Assembly (NCBI RefSeq): GCF_000224145.3
Contig: NW_004191362.1
Coordinates: forward strand, 1-64,000
DNA length: 64,000 nucleotides
DNA from: Ciona intestinalis
Lineage: Eukaryota; Chordata; Ascidiacea; Phlebobranchia; Cionidae
Direction of reading: 5' to 3'
Shown: positions 1 to 11,100 of the stretch, piece by piece
How the letters are laid out: each line of letters starts with the position of its first letter
How positions within the stretch are numbered: the first letter of the stretch is position 1
Translations under genes and position numbers: made by a program
The notes under the pieces: generated by a model
What the model saw: only the letters and a program-made list of their open reading frames with translations
What the model was told of the DNA's origin: nothing
Database searches by the model: none

Positions 1-7
1 GATGAGG

Positions 8-573
8 CATGACATAAATATAACACACATGACATAAATATGACACACATGACATAAATATGTCACACATGACATAAATATAACACACATGACATAAATA
101 TGACACACATGACATAATTATGACATACATGACACAAATATGACATAGACATGACATAAATATAACACACATGACATAAATATGACACACCTGACATAAA
201 TATGACACACCTGACATAAATATGACACACATGACATAAATATGACATACATGACACAAATATGACATAGGCATGACATAAATATGACACACATGACATA
301 AATATGACACACATGACATAAATATGACATAGGCATGACATAAATATAACACACATGACATAAATATGACACACATGACATAAATATGACACACCTGACA
401 TAAATATGACACATAGGCATGACATAAATATGACACACATGACATAAATATGACACACATGACATAAATATACACACATGACATAAATATGACACACCTG
501 ACATAAATATGACACATAGGCATGACATAAATATGACACACATGACATAAATATGACACACATGACATAAATA
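8..573. repeat. 20-bp minisatellite
   Basis: About 28 tandem copies of a 20-bp unit, consensus catgacataaatatgacaca, with 1-2 bp variants (ctgacat..., ...tataaca..., some 21-22 bp units carrying atagg/ataga). Units line up exactly three per 60 bases. Because the unit lacks stops in some frames it makes false open frames of Cys/His/Tyr/Met repeats. It lies downstream of the gene's 3' end. Confidence 0.97.
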
Positions 574-1108
574 TATAAACTAAACTCTTTGAGAACATAA
601 CAAAATTTAAGACCTAGTAGATTGCAACACTAAAAACCTGGGACCTTACTGTGTTGCATTTCTCATTAACAACTGCCTAGCGCCGTTATTTACGATAATG
701 AGTGAACGTTATAACACAAGTGTTTTGTTTCATTCACCTCATGCCAGCTTACGAGTTACCACACGAGTTTAATATACGCGGTGACTCGTATAATTAAAAA
801 TTGCTATTTTATTATTCTCTATGCGTCTCGCCAAAGATATATACGCCTAGCGTCAGGCGCTGGACTCGTATCGTCTCATCATCGCAAGCATCTTACCCAG
901 TATATCAATAAAGGTTTCACTACCAAGATGTGTCGAAATGTTTATTAGCATGACGAAATATAATGACAATATACAAAGGCGAATTTGATTATGAAGAATG
1001 TAATGTACTCTACACGATTAAACTAATTTTTTTGGTCTTTTTAAATGCTGAGTAATAATAAAAAAATCGTATTCCGTTTTCACCATGGGATAATTTTTGA
1101 TGGTTTAA
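574..1108. other. 3' flank without genes
   Basis: AT-rich sequence between the minisatellite and the stop codon. It should hold the 3' UTR. It contains two AATAAA signals on the minus strand (808-813, 941-946) and a SINE fragment at about 707-770. No other gene seen. Confidence 0.6.
941..946 (-). terminator. Candidate polyadenylation signal AATAAA
   Basis: AATAAA on the minus strand, 163 bases after the stop codon, the nearest canonical signal. A second AATAAA lies at 808-813. Either could end the transcript; no cleavage-site evidence is available. Confidence 0.5.
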
Positions 1109-2134
1109 TTAATCAAATCCACCAAAGATATCTTGGCCATCAAACGTAGAAGGACCGTTTTGTCTTTCTTCTTGTGCACTGACTGGAGTAAGGGGCCGAC
1201 AGCCCAAAACTTCCAGTCGTAAAGTAGCATGGTTGCGCCATGTAATTGGGTGTATGCGAAGATAACGCGCAATGAACGCTCGTTCGAACATCGTTTTCTT
1301 CTCTTCGTTCGCGTTACAATTCCCTTCGAATGTCTGCATTAAAACATAAATCATTTTTTACATGTTTAAAAATTAGAGTTTACGTGCTCAATAACTAGAG
1401 TTTGGCTCTCTTGTTTATCCCCAAGGCTGTCATAATGACTAAGTTTTACGGTTTTTATTTTTTTACTATTAGATAAAAATACCAAAAATCAACAAACCTG
1501 AGGTAACATGGTCCAGTTCTTGCCATCGTCTCCATAAGATACATTGAACGTTGTGGTGTATGATGGCGACCATCTAAGTTTGCCACCTGGTGATTATATT
1601 TTGGGTTAGTGGTAAATACACTTCTTTAACTTATGTATCCTTGGACACAAGATAACCCAAGAGTTAAAAGACAGGTAATTTGTGCATATACGGTGTCTTC
1701 ATACAACTCCTACATGCTATTAGTTTTACCACTGTGTAACTTTGCGGGTGATTGGTTTATATATGTCTAACAATTCAGACAGCCCATTAGTGACCACAAT
1801 TGCTCCAACCCTATAAAGTACTAACTTAGGATAAAGTAAGTTACACTCATTCATTCATTCAATTAAGTTCTAACATTAAACATTACTTTACCTTGTGTAA
1901 TTACACCAGTGATGTTCTTAGCAATCACAAAGTCAACTTCCAGCCAAGGCTGTTCATCTGCATCATCTGCTATCCATGCGTTCAAGTTGAAGCCATTATA
2001 ATTAAGCCTTCCATAATAGGGCCATGCTGTGGACATGCGGGAGCAGAACCTGCAGTTCTTTCCATATTCCGATGAAGCTCTGAACTGGCTGTCCCAAACG
2101 TCACAAGATTCAAGACCAAGCGGATCGCAACAAT
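1109..2134 (-). CDS. Exons 113-115: discoidin (F5/8 type C) domain 2 and C-terminus
   Basis: Exons: 1892-2134, 1498-1586, 1109-1333 (residues 8,886-9,070). CCDPLGLESCDVWDSQFRAS opens the domain; AWIADDADEQPWLEVDFVIA, ITGVITQGGKLRWSPSYTTT, SYGDDGKNWTMLPQTFEGNC, ARYLRIHPITWRNHATLRLE and VLGC complete it. A 26-residue tail with DGQDIFGGFD precedes TAA (1109-1111). There is no membrane anchor or GPI-like hydrophobic end, so the product is predicted to be secreted. One intron splits this domain where domain 1 has none. Confidence 0.95.
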
Positions 2135-5100
2135 CTGGAATAAGATACAAATTTATGAATTGTATATTCTAAACTGTATACAATGTTGTATAATAATAAT
2201 GATAAGGTAATACGCCAATAATAATAACAATACTAAGGGTAATAAACCAACTTTGGTCTTATATAAGACGGTAACATCTACAAATTTTACCAACAACAAC
2301 AACAACTGTTGGAGTTTAATTATTGATGGTACATGGCCTACCACAAGACTTACCACAAGCAGAGCAGCCATAAAGCTCAAATCTTAAAGCTCGTTTTTCA
2401 TGAGCTTCGATCGGATAAAGTCGAATATGGTTTCCCTCAACTAGAGGTAGAACATCTCGTTTCACGTCGCATTGCTCGTCAAAGTTTCCTTCAAATGTCC
2501 GACCATACATTGACCAGTAGCTGCCATTATAACTGGTGCTGATGGAGTAAGACGTCACCCAGGAGGGTATTTTAGAGAAAGATTCACTGTACATAGCACC
2601 CTGGTGGAAAGCAACAATTTATTACTATATTGTTTCGCAACTTTGTGGGTGATTGTTTTATAAAAAATAATAAATATTTAAACACCATGGCGTTTGGTAA
2701 ATGAATGTAAAAATTCAAAATGATTATCAGATCGTTCTTAAAGTGATAAGTAGCTTCTACCCTTTGACCCTCTTGATAATTCATACAAAACCTAAAGTAT
2801 TGGTTCATATTTTGTAAACATTTGTCTGTTTTTCGATTCTCTCCAAAATTAAAAAAAAATGATTTTTTGCCAAAGTCGAAAAAATTGAGATTCTACCCCA
2901 ACGCATGATACCGGTATCATATGTTTGAACCAGAACTGAAAAAAAATATTTTTTTGCCCTAGTTGAAAAATTGAGATTTGACCCCAACGCATGATACCGG
3001 TATCATGTGTTTGTACCAAAACTCAATAAGTCTTTTTTTATAGTAAAAAAAGGGATTTTTTGCACATTAAAGCATGTGTACCCTAAGCTAACAGAAGGTT
3101 ATGTCATCTTATATGCACCCCTTATAGACATTATACACCCAAAGTGACCCAGTTCACCCATAGTTTTATTCAATGAATTCTAACCTGTGTAGCAATTGCT
3201 GTAATACGAGTTTTTTCATAAAAGGAGACTTGAATCCATGGTTCCCAGTCGTCTTCCCTTGGAATCCAAGCGTTTGTCCTGAACAACATGAGTGTCTATA
3301 AATTAAGTTTAAGACACATTCACCCTCTAATTATTTGAGACGAGAAAAATAGAATAAAATATGTCCCATTTTCCCCACCCTACTATATTCAATTATAAGT
3401 TGAAGTTTAGGTATTACGTGTTTACTACCAAATGGGACGAGGAAACAGAATGAAAATATGTCCCATCTTCTTCTACCCCACCTATATATAAGTTTTAGCA
3501 TTACATACCATCCGGTGTTGTGTAGCCTTGCTTCTTTAGCTGCCCACGCCATGTACCATATGCGACCGTATGGCATTTCACTAGAAGCACAAATCTGGTC
3601 ATCGTGGATGGCTTGAATGTCGCAGTTGAGACCAAGAGGTTCCATACATGCTGTGGAAACAACAGAGTCTGTTATCACTTGTTTATCATGAGTACAGAAT
3701 ATAATTCATATGACCAAATTATAAAACGGCTTCCCTTCATGTAAGTATGTAATATGCAAAAATATGTGGTTGCTTGGATGTTCTGTTTCATACACCTCGT
3801 GCCCGCTTACGAGTTACTACCAAGTAATTTTGTGGGTGTTGGTTTTCTGTATGGCTGACAATTTAGACAACCAAAAAAGACACATACGCTCACAATAGTA
3901 GCAGCATTGAACCCCGAACCCAGTATCTTCCGACTTCCAGTTACAATTTAAGTACCATGCTTAACAAATATAATTCCTTACGTGTTTGACAATAGAAGCC
4001 AGCATATCCTGCCGTACAAACACAATGGTAACCACATTGTTCGTCCACACATTGCGCTCCATGCTGACACAGGTTGACCGTGCATTCATCTAGTAAAAAG
4101 AATAAATAAAAATATGAAAAATAGATATCAACAAACTGGTTTCTGTTTTATATGGAAAAGGTCCTATAGTGAGGCACACCTTGGGACATGGGATTTACAC
4201 TAGAGTTGCCCCATTACCTCAACATTCAAGGGTTTAAGAAGGAGTTGTCCCATTACCCTACTACCCAGGGATTTAGCCCAGCGTTGTCACATTACCCTAA
4301 CACCCAGAGATTCAGGTTAGCATTGTCCCATTACCCTACCACCCAGAGATTTAGGTTAGCATTGTCTCATTACCCTAACACCCTGAGATGCCGGCGCCCA
4401 GCGTTGTCCCATAACCGCAGCACAAATTGGTTTTAGTCGCATAAAGCTTAGTAATGAAGAGAATATTCACCGATTTGTATTTCACAGTTGGTTCCATTCC
4501 ATCCGCAAGGGCAAGTACAGTTATATGTTGTACCATCTTCATTGTTGCATACACCTTCATTCTGACATGGATTGGAGATGCAAGGGTCAGGCAAGTTCAA
4601 GGTGAACCTGGGAGATATATTTATTACTGTGGTTGTTATTCTAAAATATAAGTTCAATACCACTTAACTTTATGTGCCAGGGCAAGTCATACGTTGTAAC
4701 ATGGGTGTCTTATCATGCACAATATGATGCAGTTTAATATGCCTTGTGTTTGCTTATGTGTTAACATTTAAAAACTTTCTTCATGCATATATTATTTAAA
4801 TTTGGTATGAGTGTGAAAATAAAAATCCCATTAGTGACTGCTGAGTTGGGAGTAATTGCCGTTAATTGTTTTGCCCAAGAACACATATGCATAGTAACAT
4901 TAAAACAAATGTTGATAAGACTCTTCCATCTTTAACTACCTGCAAACCCCAATGTAAGCATCTGCTGCAACTTTGGCCATGTTTGTATCATTGTAGGTTA
5001 TCACATCATTCATACAACTCTGCATAAACACTTCTTGTTGATCTCCCATCCCATCTCGGCACAGTGGGTTGCTCATCATTGGGCCCAAGGCAGTTCTACA

Positions 5101-8100
5101 TGCATCTTCAGCCCATGTTGTGTCATTGTTTTCAAAGACTTCCGTAACTGGCTCTGTTGGTCTAAGGGTAAAGGATAAGATATTTTTGTTATATTTAGAC
5201 CGTTGGTAAAGGATAATGCATGAAATATTTTGTCCTTTGTGTTTTGATAAGAAAGACAGAATATTGTGCAAAAACAGCTAACTAGCTGTCAAAGACATTA
5301 GTTATGAAATGCTAAAGAATAAATGTTTGAATCACTTGTTGGATTAGAAGAGTGCTCATTACACCCTACAAACATACATCTCATGTTTGTCCATTTAATG
5401 TCTTTAACCTAATTCCCAGGTCCCATGGCATGCCTCACTGTAGGACCTCACACATATAGAATAGAAAACTTACTCGCAGTTGCAGGAATCCGGTGAATCA
5501 TTCACGGGTATCACACCAACTACTGGTGCGTTAGATGGTGTCCATGTTACTCCACTAGATATTGAGATAGAACCACCAGAACCAGAGCCACCAGATGAAC
5601 CACCACCACCACTGCCACTGCCTCCACTACTACCAGCGCTGCCACCACTGCCACCACCTCCACTACCAGAACCACCACCAAGGGAAATGGTAAATGATGG
5701 CCCACCTGTAAAACATATCTTTATATATCACAATTGTTCATTTTTTCTTTATTGTAAGTTGTAAATATAACACAGGTGTCATTTTTTATTATATGGCTGC
5801 ATACTTAGAAAATCCATTTAGTAACCGATAGGTTGAAGCAATTATAATGTTTCACCCAGTAAGGACATATCTGGTCACAAGAGCAGCCTCATCAAGTCTT
5901 AATCCTCTGTCTACAAGGTGATTCGTATTCATTATAAACAAAATCCATACTAACCTGCAATAGCTGAGGTACACACATGTCCTTCCCCCTCATCTAAGAA
6001 CCAAAGCCCACTTGCTACATCTCCATGTTGATTAGAAGCTCCACTGTACAACAGATTGGAACCAAACTTAATCCCAAAGTTCTGAATACAACCCAATTTA
6101 TCAAAGGTTCGCTTCCAAACATGAACTTCATCAATGCTTCCACCAAAGGGCTTGTAATAACCACTATGTGTAGAACTCCCACCACCATTAGTGTTAGAGG
6201 AACCACCTCCATACCATCCACCATTAAGGTTTAACCTATTGATGAACGAACCACCACCAAGAGACAATCTTGATCCAGGTCTGAACCACACACTGCCACC
6301 ACCAACGTATCGTGTCAACGAGTTAATCTCAGATGATGAAATCCTTCTGCCAACATAAACACCCCCACTTGAAGTAACATATATAAGCCAGATATCTCCA
6401 GTTGCACGATCACAGTTGATCACAATCATTCCCCAGTCACAGAAGGTCTTATAAGTAGGGGGGCATATGCTTGTATCTATCCAGCTTCCATTACAGCCGA
6501 GTTTGATAGCGTTATCAATAACCGCTAAATCAAATCCAGTTTCATCCGTATTGTTGGGAGGTAAGTAAGAGAAAAACACCCCAGAACTGTTGGCTCCGTT
6601 TAATTTAAAGTAAAACTCCAAAGAAACATTGTCCTTTATGCTCACTGTAGATTCAGGTAGATAGTCTGAGGTTACTATCATGTACGATGGTAGCGTGGCA
6701 TTAGGAGAAGAAGTTGTATTTCCAAGTGTAGAGTTCTCCATTGTAGTGTTACTGTTGGTAAGGTTGTATGATACGAAACTCAAACAGTTTCCACCAGCTG
6801 TTGTTACTCTGGGTTCAGAATATTCTTTATCATTGTAAATGAACATCTCATCATTTGAATCGATCACAGACGCAGACGTTGCAAATTCATCCACAATAAC
6901 TTGGCGACTCAAATCTTCCACTTTGATATAATTCCCTTTAGAATCCACAATCTCATTATTTATATTCTTATCAGGAGTTCCACTCAGCCCAACACCTTGT
7001 ACTTCCAATACTTGCGATATATTTGTGGTTGGCCCGAGGGGTTTATCACTTGTAATAAACACATTGAAAAAGGTTCCTTGTAAATTGACTCGAACAATAT
7101 TCTGTGTGATGTTTCCGTCTGGGTTGACTTGAGAAGTTTGGTTTTGAACAATCTCCGTCCACACGACTGACTGCCTCACCACACTTGAACCGTCACTAAG
7201 AGTCATGCCTTTGTCCAAACCAACTCCAATCTTGACTTTGTTTTTGTTGATGAAAAACACAGGATCAAACTCTGGGATACCCTGGTTGTTAATGTGTGCA
7301 GGTTCTTCAGTTAACCCAGTCATAGGGAATGGTGTGTGGATTCCTAGTTTGATTCCATTCAAACAAACAACGATCTGACTTATTGAGTAAGTTGGCTGTG
7401 GAGGTTTGGTTTTGGGTTGGGTAGATGCACTTCGTCGTGTTCGACTCTGTTAATAATAAGGTTTGTGATTAATTGACAAAGAGTTTATCTTTAACAGAAC
7501 ATTACTACATTTATTATCTGGTCAAGTTAGGAAAATATTTTCCAAAATCTGGTCGGATAAGGTGAAAAATGGGTAATAGAAATGTAATGTGAACGGTGAT
7601 AATGCTTTGATCAACCAAGGACAGTAACAGGAATGTTGATAACGTGCAGATCAGCAAGCCCAGTTGGTTTTTTTTTCGGTTTTATAAATATATTAAAAGT
7701 TCTATGGCAACTTAAAATTTTGGATTCTTATAACACTGATTTAAATATACTAATAATTACATAAATATTACAATAAAATTACCTGTCGCAAGTAGACTCC
7801 CAAATCTGTTGAGTTCACCAAAGAGAATTCGCCAGTTTTCGGCAAGGTGTAACTTAGTCCATCATAGGTGATATATTCTCCAAACCCATAAGCTGAAGCG
7901 GTGATTTGTTCCAAGCCATCTTTCACTTCAATCTCATAAGCGCTGCAGTCTTTGCCTGCATAGCCGTGCGCGCACCGTGTGCATGCAGGGGACTGTTGGT
8001 CATAGTTAACAGGGCACGAACACTTTCCATCCACTTGGTCGCAAACACCAACACCACTACAAGGGCTGCGTGAAGTACCAGGACATTGGTATTGGCATGC

Positions 8101-11100
8101 TGAACCAAACCAACCATGGAAACATTCACATTCACCTGGAATTAAAATGGTTTTAAATAAAATGACTTTTTCTACTCTACGTGGTTAAAGTCCCAAAGCA
8201 TGTCGGAATTTATAGTTGACCAATACACCAAATAAAGTGCCCTTTAAACTTGCACGGTGAGGTAACTCAGTGTTATAACCGATGTCAAATTGCACAACAT
8301 ATGTGATGGTTTTACACACTTGTGCTTGATTACCATTTACCCTTTGTGGGTGATTTTGTGTATAGCTATCAACTTGGACAACCCATTAGTGACCATTCGT
8401 TCAAGCTTCCCCAAGTTACACACATGTCAGTGACAATTCCACACTTACAGTTACAAATGGATTATTCCATCCACTGTCCAGCCAAAACTAACATAATAAA
8501 ACACCCACCTTGTGCAATAGATTTTCCAGATAAACAACTTGAGGTTAATATTCTGCATTGTTGTGACAGTTCCATGTATTGTGGTGCTGTAGAACATAGT
8601 TGTAATGCAGGCCAAGTCTTCAAGCATAAAGTAGCTTGGCAGTATTCTGCATAGGCAGCTACAGCATATGAAGCATATGTGATGTCCCTGGTTCTTGCAC
8701 ATTCAGCCTTACAGCTTTGATAGAAATACAAAGCCACTGATGCCCCAATACCACCACATGTACCACGCATAGCTTCACTGTAGATCAAGTCAGAGCAAAC
8801 TTGGGCATAGTTATTCAGTACGGTGTCATTCATTTGTGTAGTGGAGATAGTATCTTCTTGTAACCACTGCACATGGTTAACTGAACATAGCGTCCAGATA
8901 GGAGTTCTCCTTCCATAACCAAGCATATGTAAGTTATTGTTAGAAACCACATCTTGCACCATGAGTCCTTGACCTGGGATAAATATTTGGAAAATGAATG
9001 AATGCAACTTTTTATTTTACATACTAGAAAAACTTCAGAAGTTATGACAGGAGTGTTCCATTTCAAACCTTTAATTTCTAACAAGGCCCTACATGTATTT
9101 AACTTTGTGAGTTATAAATTGTATTGTTTTTAAGTATGGCTGGCAATTTAGACAACCCATTAGTGACTACTAGGTTCCGTTTGATGTCCAAACACACTCT
9201 CACAAATATTAAACAGAAACAAACCTTCTGTAAATTTCCATAAGTTCGCCAGATTTGGTTCAGAAACTTTAACAACTCTCCTCATATTGTTCCTAATCTC
9301 ATCTCTGGTTAGCTCACTCTTCCATAAAGCAACTTGGTTGATCCAAATGCTCTCAGCAACTGAGGTCCTTGTAGGTAGCTCCCACTGGCCTAATGATATG
9401 AAACCACCAGGTTGGAACAAGTTTTCATCCCCAATACCCGAGAATGTGAATCGTGAAACAAGACCAACTGAATCAGCGTTGTCGAATGCTATGATCTGTA
9501 AAATAAAAATACAGTAAACATAATATAGGTTAAAACACAGGAGGTAAAGTGACTAAGTATTAAGGCGTTTTCAAATGCTATGATCTGTAATTAAGCATTA
9601 AGTTATTACGATCATACTAGTTCTTGTGGTAAAAAAACACATAGGATTCTACAATATGGACTAATATGACCTATCGCTTTTCCGAAGGTTTGTCACAAAG
9701 ATATAGCCTAATTATGTCAATTTAACATTTAGTTGTTACTTCTACCCAAAAGAAAATTAAAGTTATTACAAATATCAACATGACTTTAAAATAAATACCT
9801 GCAGAAGTTTGTCATTTTTGTTCCAAGTCATAGCAACGCGATACCAAGAGTCCAAATATATTTTGAACGTAGTTTGATAATCAAATAACATATGTGCTGA
9901 CTGTAGGCCGTTCTTGTTTGGCGAGTAGTATGTTGCTCTTAAGAAAGCTTGGTTGGTTGAATCTTCAACACATGCGCGCAGTTTAAGGGAGATATCAGCG
10001 TCTCTGTTGTAAGATAGAACATCAAAACATCTCGACCCCGCTGTGGCTGTAATCTTCACGTCCATTTCGAGTGTTATGTCATAGTTAGAGAACGACCATA
10101 TTGGTTGTGTTTTAATAATTGTTCCGCGGAAGAGGAGACAATATTGTGATTGTGATGATAATAACCCTCTATAAGCGATGCTACAAGTGTTATTGTTGAA
10201 CAACAATCGGTCTCCCTCGATGGCCGATACTTTCCATGACTCAGCAAACTGACTCAGCATTTCTTCCTCTATTTCAGGAGTTGTAATTTCCTTGAAAAAC
10301 AAAACAAAAATTTAAAAATTAATGTGGTTAAAAACAGAAATCACTAGACTAGTAAAAATTACTAAAGAACATTTAATTTTGCGGCTATTGTTGTTTTCAC
10401 AAACTATGTCAAAAAATCTATAAATTTCCTTGGTATGTGGACTTTGCACAAACTTTTTATAGCTTTAAATCATTAAACTTTGTCATAAAAATAATTAAAA
10501 GGTGTAAAAGGCCGAGTATTACTAAAAAAATACATTCAATATATAACATGAGTTTTAGGTTACAAAAGTAATAGCATTATTAAAAAAGTAAAACAAAAAT
10601 AAGTATTAGGTTAAAGTAATCCCACCATGCCATCTCTGGTGATGAAATCATTCCCAGTATGGTTGTTGCATAAGCCAAGCAAACCAGATGCAGTGGAACA
10701 CCAATCTTTTCTACTCCTGGCCACCAAGTTCATAAAACGACCAGTAATGGAGATCTCAAGACTGTGGGTAAAGTTAGGAATTAAATTTGTGATAATAATG
10801 ACTTGATACTTTATAATGTAATCTCTTTAGCTTAAAATATTAAAATACAGAAAAATCGCCCAGAAAGTTACATTTGTGGTAACTTGTAAGCGGGCACGAG
10901 GTGTATGAAACAGAACACCCGTGTTTTATGACTGTCGTTGCCCCGCCATGCTAGGATAAGTTACATATGTGGTAGCTTGTAATGGAGTATGAACCAGAAC
11001 CCATGCTATATTGCTGTATCATTTATGAAAAATAAAAGATCTCCTTGTATGTTTTAAATAAGTTTGCCCACGAAGCACATGTCAATAAACATTCAACAAA

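Noticed and set aside
63..563. Long minus-strand open frames of Cys/His/Tyr/Met repeats
   Set aside because: They are the 20-bp minisatellite read in stop-free frames; two overlapping frames give the same kind of peptide, and there is no splice or start context.
8..573. CRISPR array
   Set aside because: Direct 20-bp units without unique spacers, in an animal genome.
4188..4436. Plus-strand open frame with a 13-residue period
   Set aside because: It is the 39-bp minisatellite (39 = 13 codons) in an intron of the minus-strand gene.
5480..5764. Plus-strand Pro-rich open frame
   Set aside because: Antisense of the Gly/Ser linker exon 106; Gly codons ggt/ggn read as Pro on the other strand. The same holds for Pro-rich plus frames at 29,448, 30,277, 33,077, 36,913 and 51,190.
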